DNA from: Clostridia bacterium
GTDB lineage: Bacteria > Bacillota > Clostridia > Oscillospirales > CAG-272
Direction: 5' to 3'
Length of the DNA stretch: 61,516 bases
NCBI GenBank assembly: GCA_017547655.1
Contig: JAFYPF010000019.1
Coordinates: 1 to 61,516, forward strand
The translations under genes and the position numbers were made by a program. Position 1 is the stretch's first letter; every line of letters starts with the position of its first letter. This document shows positions 1 through 5,923 of this stretch, piece after piece. A model generated the notes under the pieces. It saw only the letters and a program-made list of their open reading frames with translations. It did no database searches and had not been told where the DNA came from.

Positions 1-475
1 AGTAAAGCACGTAAACGATTTCGGTAAGAGCAGTGATATCAGTTGCTTCAGACACATTGTTCCAGGTGTGAGCTGCATCCCACATGGTTGCATCAAAGCC
101 TACGAACAAATTAGCAGCGTTGAAGTCTGCGCCAAGAGCATCGATCCAAGTCTGTGCGTCGGAGATGGTCACGATAACACGGATGTACTGATCGTAGTGA
201 CCGGTGTTTTCTACGTGAGGTTCCTTCTTAAGCACGTCGCCAGGAAGGATGTCGTCATACTCAAAGCCGTCCTGATCTTCATCACCGTCGGGAGTGTTTT
301 CCCAAACGTCTACGGAGAAGATTTCATCAGCAGTATCATCATCAGAATCAGCAACGTAGAAGTTGTTTGTTACAGAATCAGAATCGCTGAACCATGCCAA
401 AGTACCCAAAGAGATAATGGCAACCAAGCAGATAGCCAAAGCAGAGACGAACACCTTTTTCTTGGTAAGTTTCAT
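1..475 (-). CDS. SipW-dependent secreted protein (TasA/camelysin-like), 3' end cut by window edge
   Basis: About 158 residues can be read before the window ends. The product begins MKLTKKKVFVSALA, followed by a hydrophobic stretch and the SLGTLAWFSDSDSVTNNF signature of SipW-dependent signal peptides seen in TasA and CalY (camelysin). The mature part is rich in Asp/Glu, and the segment around residues 85-105 (PGDVLKKEPHVENTGHYDQY) resembles the conserved TasA-like region. The ATG at 475 follows a strong GGAGG ribosome site. It is the last visible gene of a leftward operon containing two SipW-type peptidases, which by family knowledge would process it. The role (matrix fibre or surface protein) is inferred. 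Its C-terminus is unseen, so an LPXTG or other anchor cannot be excluded. Confidence 0.85.
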   Translation of the reverse strand, partial: MKLTKKKVFVSALAICLVAIISLGTLAWFSDSDSVTNNFYVADSDDDTADEIFSVDVWENTPDGDEDQDGFEYDDILPGDVLKKEPHVENTGHYDQYIRVIVTISDAQTWIDALGADFNAANLFVGFDATMWDAAHTWNNVSEATDITALTEIVYVLY

Positions 476-560
476 TCTTTTTTCCTCCTTTCCTCAAGAA
501 TAAATATTTCAAACTCATGCCTATTGGAATTCCTTTATAGGCACGAATCGGAAACCAACG

Positions 561-1178
561 TTACTCGGATTTCTTATCCGACATTTCTGCGCGAAGCTTT
601 GCAAGCTCGGCTTTCAATCTTTCGTTTTCTTCTGCAGCAGAGTCAATCTCAGCCTGCACAGCAGCAGATTCCGGATCATCTTCTTTTTTCTTCTTACCGA
701 TCATGTCGGGAACAAATACAATGAGAATCAAAATGATTCCGATGCCGATAGTGATATACATCCCGGGAGGGTTCTGTACAAAGTCGGAAACATATCCGAG
801 TTTCGGAATAGAGAACTGCGGCACACCGATTACATTATTAAAATGTACAGGCTCACTATCTTCGATTTCGTTGGCATCACCTTTGGTGTAGAAGCGCTGG
901 TTTTCAGCATCAATGCGAACTACACGGTGAGTAGCAACAACCAAATCTTCATTTAATATAAAGGTAATGGGATCGCCGACCTTAATCGTGTTTACATCGA
1001 CATCCTTTACATACAAAAGATCTCCCACGTTGTATTCAGGCTTCATACTTCCGGATATTACGGTATAGCACTTAAACCCAAGCAAACGGGAACCCATCAA
1101 AAATACTGCACAAAGCACAATAACCACCACTAATACGGTGGATGTTATATTCCATATCTTTTTCAAAGATTCTTTCAT
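561..1178 (-). CDS. sipW: Signal peptidase I, SipW (archaeal/ER) type
   Basis: A 205-residue membrane peptidase. An N-terminal membrane helix (about residues 12-30) is followed by the catalytic serine in SGSM (Ser44). Where bacterial LepB enzymes have Lys, this protein has His in ATHRV (His84), and GDANE (around Asp101) completes the Ser/His/Asp pattern of the SipW/ER type. A second helix lies at about 140-157. The highly charged tail (about 161-205) is a predicted coiled coil. It sits directly upstream of the SipW-dependent secreted protein, the expected substrate. The second peptidase at 1793-2530 may share or divide substrates. The gene name is by similarity to Bacillus sipW. Confidence 0.88.
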   Translation of the reverse strand: MKESLKKIWNITSTVLVVVIVLCAVFLMGSRLLGFKCYTVISGSMKPEYNVGDLLYVKDVDVNTIKVGDPITFILNEDLVVATHRVVRIDAENQRFYTKGDANEIEDSEPVHFNNVIGVPQFSIPKLGYVSDFVQNPPGMYITIGIGIILILIVFVPDMIGKKKKEDDPESAAVQAEIDSAAEENERLKAELAKLRAEMSDKKSE

Positions 1179-1206
1179 AGCATAAACTCTCCTTCATTGC
1201 TCTTCA

Positions 1207-1385
1207 GCAATCAAAAAGCACAACGATGTATGTAACAAGTAACACCAAAAGAAGTAATATCGTTATGCTCTTTGATTGCCGCCCATCCTCGGGGATGGGT
1301 CGGCCCGTGATAACGCGAGGTAAAATGAACAAGACAAGACCCAAAAATCATTAAGTTATCACGCTCACCACAGAGGTAAACTCTG
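1207..1385 (-). ncRNA. Candidate structured RNA upstream of sipW
   Basis: The 218 bases between two leftward genes hold nested inverted repeats. Arms at 1207-1227 and 1259-1279 form a 21-bp stem. Its only two non-Watson-Crick positions are G-U wobbles in the minus-strand RNA but A-C mismatches in the plus-strand RNA, which points to minus-strand transcription. A second hairpin at 1278-1304 has arms CCCATCC/GGATGGG extended by GCCG/CGGC. A 9-bp repeat (CGTGATAAC/GTTATCACG) pairs 1306-1314 with 1355-1363, and CAGAG/CTCTG closes at 1371-1385. I do not recognise a riboswitch class. It could be a leader controlling sipW, a processing site or a mobile palindromic repeat. Confidence 0.45.
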
Positions 1386-1396
1386 TTGTAAGTAGT

Positions 1397-1627
1397 TCAA
1401 TATCTCACAAACGGAATTAGAGATAACCACAATCTTCGTCTTTGACGGATCCAGTGTCTACGTTCCTCACCGGTTGTTCTTCCTATTTCATTGTTTAGAT
1501 ATCTAAGTTCAGAGGAAAAGTCGTTAATGAACGTAACTAAGCCAAACATCAATAGTATCAAAAAGAATATGGCAACGATGCCAACGAGGAGCCAAAGTCC
1601 GGCATCTAAATTATTTTCTTCCGGCAT
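1397..1627 (-). CDS. Small single-span membrane protein
   Basis: A 76-residue protein with one strong hydrophobic helix (about residues 11-33, LWLLVGIVAIFFLILLMFGL) followed by a basic cytoplasmic tail rich in Arg and Trp (RRHWIRQRRRLW). The ATG at 1627 has a good site (AGGAG, 6 nt upstream). It overlaps the 3' end of the DUF3789 gene by 17 nt, indicating translational coupling. I do not recognise the family. Its place between two SipW peptidases suggests a small accessory or holdfast protein of the same secretion operon, but that is inference from position only. Confidence 0.6.
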   Translation of the reverse strand: MPEENNLDAGLWLLVGIVAIFFLILLMFGLVTFINDFSSELRYLNNEIGRTTGEERRHWIRQRRRLWLSLIPFVRY

Positions 1628-1754
1628 CTTCTTCTCCTATTCTTTTTTCACACTGGGACTCGGTTCTGCTATCAGTTCCTGCCATGCTGCATATTGCAAA
1701 CACGAAGAAACTAACAAATCCTCCAACTATAACTCCTAAAATAAACTGTAACAT
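1611..1754 (-). CDS. DUF3789-like mini membrane protein
   Basis: A 47-residue product beginning MLQFILGVIVGGFVSFF, one hydrophobic helix (about 2-25) with a GGF glycine motif, then a short charged tail. This closely resembles the DUF3789 family of tiny proteins found in Firmicutes mobile elements and accessory islands. It starts at 1754, 38 nt downstream of the second signal peptidase gene, and ends inside the next gene. The upstream AAGAGA is only a fair ribosome site. Function is unknown; presence of this family hints that the cluster has an accessory or mobile origin. Confidence 0.6.
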   Translation of the reverse strand: MLQFILGVIVGGFVSFFVFAICSMAGTDSRTESQCEKRIGEEDAGRK

Positions 1755-1792
1755 TAAGGGATCATCTCTTTTCTTTGGGAACGGGGTATTAC

Positions 1793-2530
1793 TTACTCGG
1801 TTTCAGCACCGGGTGCTGTATCCAATTCTTTCTCTGCTTCAACGGCAACAGGTTGTTGGCCTTCAAGCTGCGCCTTCAGAGCACGTAGTTCTTCAAGCAT
1901 CTTGGCATTCTCTGCCTTTTCTGCCTCGATCTTATCTCTTTCGGCCTGCATTTCTTCCATTTGCTCTTTCTTATATCTGCGGAACAGATTGAAAAACTTC
2001 ACGCCTTCATAAATAATGATCAGCATAAACGGTGTAAAGATACACACAAAATAACCTGGTGTTGTCTTTAAGAAATTAAAGAAGAATCCCAACCCTGGAA
2101 TATGACTTTTATACTGACCTAAGACATACGGATACGTTACGATAGTTTCATCATCAGTATCCGTGGTAGTACCATATGTAATAAAGCCGGGATTTCCTTC
2201 AGCATCGGTAGTAACTTTACGGATTTTATGGGTAACAGTTTCACCAAAGCTATCTGTATCCTGCGACATGAAGGTGATGATATCGCCCTCCTTGAGTGTA
2301 GAGGGGTCAACCTCTTTTACAAAGATTAATGCACCGGCATCAAAATCGGTTGCTGCCATAGAATTTGAATTGACTATGTACATCTTGTAACCCAGGAGAC
2401 TCCTATCGTTTCGGTTAAAAGTTGTACAGGAAATCACCGTAAATATCATCATTGATACGGCGAGAAGAACCATCAACCACACCAATGTAGTTTTAATTAT
2501 GTTAAATACTTTTTTCATTGAACTGTTCAC
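1793..2530 (-). CDS. sipW: Signal peptidase I, SipW type (second copy)
   Basis: A 245-residue paralogue of the 561-1178 peptidase. It has an N-terminal helix (about 13-35), the catalytic serine in NSNSM (Ser57), histidine in VTHKI (His101), an acidic pocket (TTDTDDE, 122-128) and a second helix (about 160-176). A long Glu/Lys/Ala-rich coiled coil follows (about 184-225) with a short acidic end. The two paralogues are clearly diverged in the loop between Ser and His, so they may have different substrates. It starts one base after the TetR stop codon, so the two are co-transcribed. The C-terminal coiled coil occurs in both copies and may couple them to each other or to a partner. Confidence 0.87.
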   Translation of the reverse strand: MNSSMKKVFNIIKTTLVWLMVLLAVSMMIFTVISCTTFNRNDRSLLGYKMYIVNSNSMAATDFDAGALIFVKEVDPSTLKEGDIITFMSQDTDSFGETVTHKIRKVTTDAEGNPGFITYGTTTDTDDETIVTYPYVLGQYKSHIPGLGFFFNFLKTTPGYFVCIFTPFMLIIIYEGVKFFNLFRRYKKEQMEEMQAERDKIEAEKAENAKMLEELRALKAQLEGQQPVAVEAEKELDTAPGAETE

Positions 2531-2531
2531 A

Positions 2532-3122
2532 TTAACTCTCCTCTATCTTTCTAAAATACTGCTTGATGGATGCGTAGATTACCCTGAATACATGTTCTGA
2601 ATACTCATCGCTTTTAGGCATCTGATCGTTATGTACTTTTACAGCAAAATCAAGCATTACATTTAAAATGTGATTTAAGATCATCCACACATCGGCCTCA
2701 TCGATGAATGCATCTTCAAACTTACTAATAAGCGGAGCAAATCTACGCTTGTGCGACTCAGCAGAATATTTTGAAAAATACGGTGAGTAATAATACCTCA
2801 CGTATGCAAGACATTTATCACTATTTCCCAAAAGGAATTTCCAGACTGCAGAGAAATAAAATCTGCAACGCATTTCATATTCCATTTCGGTCATATACAT
2901 AACTTCCACATGCTGCATGGTCTTGGCAAACAATTCATCGTCCAATGAATCAAATGCTTTGGAGAACATATCCTCCTTGTCTTCAAAGCAACGATAGATG
3001 TATGCCTCGTTTGTAGATGTCGTAATACCTATTTGTTTTGTTGATGCTTTGTCGAGCCCGTCTCTAGCAATGACATGGATAGTACCGTCAATTAGCCTGC
3101 GACGGATTTCATCCTGTTTCAT
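2532..3122 (-). CDS. TetR/AcrR family transcriptional regulator
   Basis: A 196-residue protein whose N-terminal 50 residues form a TetR helix-turn-helix (IRRRLIDGTIHVIARDGLDKASTK, then NEAYIYRCFEDKEDMF, the recognition-helix YxYxxFxxKE pattern). The rest is a helical ligand domain. The start at 3122 was chosen because of its AAAGGAGA site; a longer reading upstream lacks one. It is the first gene of the signal peptidase/TasA-like operon, with a perfect 7-bp palindrome 54 nt upstream that could be its operator. It probably autoregulates the operon in addition to the inverting promoter switch. The ligand is unknown. Confidence 0.85.
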   Translation of the reverse strand: MKQDEIRRRLIDGTIHVIARDGLDKASTKQIGITTSTNEAYIYRCFEDKEDMFSKAFDSLDDELFAKTMQHVEVMYMTEMEYEMRCRFYFSAVWKFLLGNSDKCLAYVRYYYSPYFSKYSAESHKRRFAPLISKFEDAFIDEADVWMILNHILNVMLDFAVKVHNDQMPKSDEYSEHVFRVIYASIKQYFRKIEES

Positions 3123-3175
3123 TCGTCTTTCTCCTTTCAGCCATAAATGTTTACTACATTTCTCAGCAAAATAAT

Positions 3176-3194
3176 GCAAACGTCGAGCGTTTGC
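3176..3194 (-). promoter_or_regulatory. Candidate TetR operator
   Basis: Perfect inverted repeat GCAAACG-N5-CGTTTGC between the phase-switch repeats and the tetR start. Its size and position are typical for a TetR autoregulatory operator. No strong resident promoter is evident next to it. Confidence 0.45.
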
Positions 3195-3287
3195 GCAGTG
3201 ATAACAGACAGAAATAAAACGGATGAACAATCGGAAAAAACGTTATTATTCGTGGGTTTTAACCCCGCCTGCTTAGTTACGTGAGTG

Positions 3288-3309
3288 CAACATAATGGGT
3301 ATTATGTTG
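3288..3309. repeat. Recombination-site copy A
   Basis: Palindromic site with 9-bp arms CAACATAAT/ATTATGTTG around the asymmetric core GGGT, read on the plus strand. It shares the central 20 bp with copies B and C and is in the same orientation as B and inverted relative to C. Asymmetric cores between palindromic arms are what tyrosine recombinases use to set orientation. Confidence 0.75.
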
Positions 3310-3321
3310 AGCCAGTTCATT

Positions 3322-3347
3322 AAAAAACCGATGTTTGTGAACATCGG
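3322..3347 (-). terminator. Intrinsic terminator between repeat copies A and B
   Basis: Stem CCGATGTT/AACATCGG with a 4-nt loop, followed on the minus strand by six T. It would stop leftward transcription entering the signal peptidase operon. Confidence 0.8.
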
Positions 3348-3348
3348 C

Positions 3349-3373
3349 ATCACATAATGGGTATTATGTTGTA
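3349..3373. repeat. Recombination-site copy B
   Basis: Contains CATAATGGGTATTATG. The 25-bp sequence 3349-3373 is exactly repeated in inverted orientation at 3611-3635 (copy C), making the 237 bp between them a candidate invertible segment. Confidence 0.8.
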
Positions 3374-3424
3374 TAAAGAATTACAAAAAACGAAAAATTG
3401 CGAGAATACAGCTCTGCAACAACT

Positions 3425-3489
3425 AAAAAATAGGCATGACAAATAAGACCTTTTGAAAAATTCGTACAAAAGGTCTTACTTGTCATGCC
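3425..3489 (-). terminator. Large intrinsic terminator inside the invertible segment
   Basis: Two 23-nt arms (3433-3455 and 3467-3489) pair completely. The single non-Watson-Crick position is G-U on the minus-strand RNA. Six T follow on the minus strand. In the present orientation it would block leftward read-through from the recombinase gene. Confidence 0.8.
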
Positions 3490-3536
3490 CAAAATCCGTT
3501 TATTTTATGTAAATCTCATTTTTATATTGAAAGTAC

Positions 3537-3565
3537 TTGATTTTTTTGCCGAACAGTGCTATAAT
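3537..3565 (+). promoter_or_regulatory. Invertible sigma-A promoter, currently facing away from the operon
   Basis: TTGATT, a 17-nt spacer and a perfect TATAAT (3560-3565), located between inverted copies B and C. It points right, towards a terminator and the 3' end of the convergent recombinase gene. Inversion through C with A would place it facing the tetR-signal peptidase operon. Confidence 0.75.
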
Positions 3566-3610
3566 TCTATGTACTAATAAAGTAACGAAGTATGCTTGTT
3601 CGGCTCTTCG

Positions 3611-3635
3611 TACAACATAATACCCATTATGTGAT
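3611..3635. repeat. Recombination-site copy C (inverted)
   Basis: Contains CATAATACCCATTATG, the reverse complement of copies A and B. It matches B over 25 bp and A over 20 bp and lies 36 bp from the recombinase stop codon. Confidence 0.8.
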
Positions 3636-3640
3636 ATTCA

Positions 3641-3671
3641 ACCGCTGCTCTGTGTGGCGGTTTTATTTTTT
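3641..3671 (+). terminator. Terminator-like hairpin after repeat C
   Basis: ACCGC/GCGGT stem with an 11-nt loop followed by TTTTATTTTTTT on the plus strand. It would end the short transcript made from the promoter in its present orientation. Confidence 0.55.
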
Positions 3672-4513
3672 TATATAATCAGTCGCATATTTTCCATACG
3701 GCGCTGATGCTCAGCACCGGTCGTAATGATATAGATACGAGTTGTGTTGATGTTGGAATGGCCAAGGATGTCTGCCAGCTTTGCAATATCCTTTTCAATG
3801 CCATAGAAGGTTCTTGCAAACAAGTGACGCAGATTATGCGGAAACACCTTTTGCGGAGCCACCCCGGCCTGCTTACACAGATCCTTCATCTGACGCCAAA
3901 TATTACTGCGATCCAGAGGCTTGCCGCTTTTCGTTACAAACAGTGTACCTGTTGTTATACCTTGCTCTATCGCATACCGCAAGAGTTTCTTCTGCAAGGC
4001 TTTAACGATAAATATCTTTCTCGTCTTTCCCTTACAGGAAACAACGGCCTCACCACGTCTTACAGCCTCAACCGTAATACTTTGCAACTCACTTACACGA
4101 ATGCCTGTTCCACAAATCGTTTGTACGACAAGGGACAGGCGTTCATTTTTCTTAAGCTCTGCCGTTCTTACGAGCGCAGTGTATTCTGCCTTGGTCAGCT
4201 CTCGTTCCTCTGAGCAATACGCTTCCTTTTGGACCTTGAATTGCTTGACACACAAGTCATGCCAGCCTTGAAACCGGAAAAAGGCATTCAGTGCTGCTAG
4301 CATCGAATTCGCACTTCTGACCGCATAGTTCTGTTCCAACATCGCTTTATAATTGAGAAGCAACGTTTTATCTAAAGACTGTTCTTTTGCATAGTCCATA
4401 AAGCAGCGAATATCGCGCATATATTTCTGGATCGTTGCTCCAGCCTTTTCATTTTCAAGTAAATGCTTCTCAAATGAGTTTATGATTTGATTGGTAATAG
4501 TTCTTTTTTTCAT
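3671..4513 (-). CDS. Tyrosine recombinase (XerC/D-like, likely promoter invertase)
   Basis: A 280-residue integrase-family enzyme of about XerC/D length. It has an N-terminal SAM-like core-binding domain (about 8-90) and a catalytic domain with the full set of active residues: Arg139 (GTGIRVSEL), Lys161 or Lys163 (CKGKTRK), His226 and Arg229 (HNLRH), His252 (LGHSN) and Tyr261 (RIYI). Start ATG at 4513 follows GGAGG. The gene lies immediately beside three copies of a palindromic site flanking a promoter, which suggests it catalyses inversion of that promoter. A palindrome (TTTAACT-N4-AGTTAAA, 4560-4577) in its own upstream region may regulate it. A chromosome-dimer role is less likely given this context. 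Confidence 0.88.
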   Translation of the reverse strand: MKKRTITNQIINSFEKHLLENEKAGATIQKYMRDIRCFMDYAKEQSLDKTLLLNYKAMLEQNYAVRSANSMLAALNAFFRFQGWHDLCVKQFKVQKEAYCSEERELTKAEYTALVRTAELKKNERLSLVVQTICGTGIRVSELQSITVEAVRRGEAVVSCKGKTRKIFIVKALQKKLLRYAIEQGITTGTLFVTKSGKPLDRSNIWRQMKDLCKQAGVAPQKVFPHNLRHLFARTFYGIEKDIAKLADILGHSNINTTRIYIITTGAEHQRRMENMRLII

Positions 4514-4559
4514 ACCAAAACCTCCGTTTCTCTTCTTCTATTTTACTATTATTTTGCGC

Positions 4560-4577
4560 TTTAACTATAAAGTTAAA
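4560..4577. promoter_or_regulatory. Palindrome upstream of the recombinase gene
   Basis: TTTAACT-N4-AGTTAAA, 47 bp upstream of the recombinase start and just before a TAAAAT sequence that could be its -10. Possible operator; no regulator identified. Confidence 0.3.
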
Positions 4578-4867
4578 CATCAGACGCGAAAACGGAGTTT
4601 GGGCATATTCAATTTTTCAGAGCATTTTGAGATTTACTTGTTTAACAAATTGACTACAGGAACGCCTTTTTTATTGGCATACACAATGGTGTTTTTAGTT
4701 CCGCTTTTTAGATAAAAATCAATATATTTCGATATTTTTGAAACCCTTTCTTCTCACTTTCACAAAATCTTGACACCCGTGCAAGACTTTACTTGCAGTT
4801 TTAAAGCAAAAGTCTTTCTTGTATCAATTTTGCGTTACCTTTCTATAATCATCAACATTCGTTGATA

Positions 4868-4908
4868 CAAAGAAAGCCCTTATTTTAAGGGTTTTCTTTG
4901 TATTTTAG
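4868..4908 (+). terminator. Terminator-like hairpin in the 4514-5303 intergenic region
   Basis: Arms 4868-4882 and 4886-4900 pair over 15 bp with one G-U on the plus-strand RNA and are followed by TATTTTAG. A smaller hairpin (ATCAAC/GTTGAT) and a TATAAT precede it, so a short plus-strand RNA is possible. The rest of 4580-4935 shows nothing else I can interpret. Confidence 0.4.
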
Positions 4909-4937
4909 AAGAACACCCCCATGTTCTAAGCAAAACC

Positions 4938-5105
4938 TCATATAAACATAGGCTGAATAATGTCTTTTAGAATATTTTGCTGATCGCCTTCGTCACCCGC
5001 ATTGATAAACTCGAAGAGTTCTCCAACTTTCCCCTTAAGCATTTCATGTACTTCAAAAAATTCATCCTTAAATGGCATTATTACAAAAACTTTTTTCTTA
5101 TCCAT
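4938..5105 (-). pseudogene. N-terminal fragment of a TIR-like/NDT-fold nucleotide-binding protein
   Basis: An open frame of 55 codons with a GGAG site starts MDKKKVFVIMPFKDEFFEV and continues with AGDEGDQQNILKDIIQP. This matches the beginning of a family of about 150-250 residue Rossmann-like proteins (nucleoside 2-deoxyribosyltransferase/TIR-like fold) starting with KVFVIMPF. It stops exactly where the family normally continues with an ADVIIADLT strand, so only the first third survives. I read it as a truncated remnant next to the recombinase. A functional micro-protein cannot be ruled out. Confidence 0.5.
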
Positions 5106-5149
5106 TATTAAACATCTCCATTTTCAAGAATCCTATACTTACTCTGCTC

Positions 5150-5178
5150 TTGACTTTTTTCTGTTTTTATAGTATCAT
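5150..5178 (+). promoter_or_regulatory. Promoter of the GNAT leader and gene
   Basis: TTGACT, 17-nt spacer, TATCAT, 125 bp upstream of the acetyltransferase start, giving a leader of about 118 nt. Confidence 0.55.
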
Positions 5179-5184
5179 TAAAAC

Positions 5185-5300
5185 AATAAATAGGTCACCG
5201 GAGGTGGAGCGCCGTAGCGCTTATAAGCCGGATTAGGTGTCCGAGTGAGCTCGGGTTATTGTATGTGCAATAGCCGGAGTCTTTTGTTTTTTAGGAGGTT
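5185..5300 (+). ncRNA. Attenuator-like structured leader of the GNAT gene
   Basis: The leader contains hairpins CACC/GGTG (5196-5206), AGCGC/GCGCT (5208-5221) and CCGAG/CTCGG (5241-5254). The stretch 5250-5279 can instead form a terminator stem (CTC, G-G mismatch, GGTTATTG paired with CAATAGCC, G, GAG) directly before TCTTTTGTTTTTT. The CTCGG bases are shared by the two structures, so they are mutually exclusive. This is the layout of a riboswitch or translational attenuator. I could not match it to a known class. Confidence 0.45.
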
Positions 5301-5303
5301 ATT

Positions 5304-5855
5304 ATGAAAAATACAAAAGTTGAGCTTGTTCCCCTGACGGCTGATGACCGTGAACAATTTATACTTGACAATCAATGGGCATTTAAGCATGGTGCTATGG
5401 TTGAATTTGGCGAACGCGATAACCATATTGATTCTGACGGAGAAATCATTTCTCGCAAAACCATTGAACGCAGCATTGACAATCCGCAAAATGAAACCTA
5501 TCGCATTATCGTTAACGGTAAAAAAGTCGGCGGTGTAATCCTAAAAATCAACAAAGATACACACCACAATGAATTGGAAATCCTTTTCGTTTCTCCCGAA
5601 GCGCATAGCCGTGGTATCGGATATGGCACATGGCGGGCAGTAGAGTCTCTACACCCCGAAACAAAAATTTGGAAAACTTGTACGCCCTATTTTGACAAAC
5701 GTAACATTCATTTCTACGTCAATAAGTGCGGTTTTCATATAGACGAATTTTGGTGCAAATATTTTAAACCCGACCGCGATATGCCCGATAAAGATGAATA
5801 CAACCCCGACGAGGGCCCAGATGAAATGTTTAGCTTTATTAAAGTTATGAAATAA
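5304..5855 (+). CDS. GNAT-family N-acetyltransferase
   Basis: A 183-residue acetyltransferase. A Gcn5-like fold is indicated by the acetyl-CoA binding segment VSPEAHSRGIGYGTW (about residues 96-110; RGIGYG is the Q/RxxGxG/A motif A), the preceding strand GVILKINKDTHHNELEILFV, and the C-terminal YVNKCGFHIDEF (motif B). Start ATG at 5304 follows AGGAGG. It is a single-gene unit with its own promoter and attenuator-like leader. Substrate is not predictable; GNATs with attenuated expression are sometimes antibiotic- or polyamine-modifying, but nothing here proves that. Confidence 0.85.
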   Translation: MKNTKVELVPLTADDREQFILDNQWAFKHGAMVEFGERDNHIDSDGEIISRKTIERSIDNPQNETYRIIVNGKKVGGVILKINKDTHHNELEILFVSPEAHSRGIGYGTWRAVESLHPETKIWKTCTPYFDKRNIHFYVNKCGFHIDEFWCKYFKPDRDMPDKDEYNPDEGPDEMFSFIKVMK

Positions 5856-5923
5856 TTTATAATTCAAAGACGAATATTACCTCCTTTTTTTTCACACAAT
5901 AAGCAAAAATAAGTGAGGACAAA

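Noticed and set aside
521..545. Terminator between sipW and the secreted protein gene
   Set aside because: TGCCTAT/ATAGGCA forms a 7-bp stem but no T run follows on the minus strand; it may be a processing site, but nothing supports it.
4491..4715. 74-codon plus-strand open frame upstream of the recombinase
   Set aside because: It starts inside the recombinase gene on the opposite strand, has no ribosome site and consists of AT-rich Phe/Leu codons.
5185..5300. tRNA-like sequence in the GNAT leader
   Set aside because: It has stem-loops but no T-arm GGTTCRA motif, no acceptor stem and no suitable anticodon arm.
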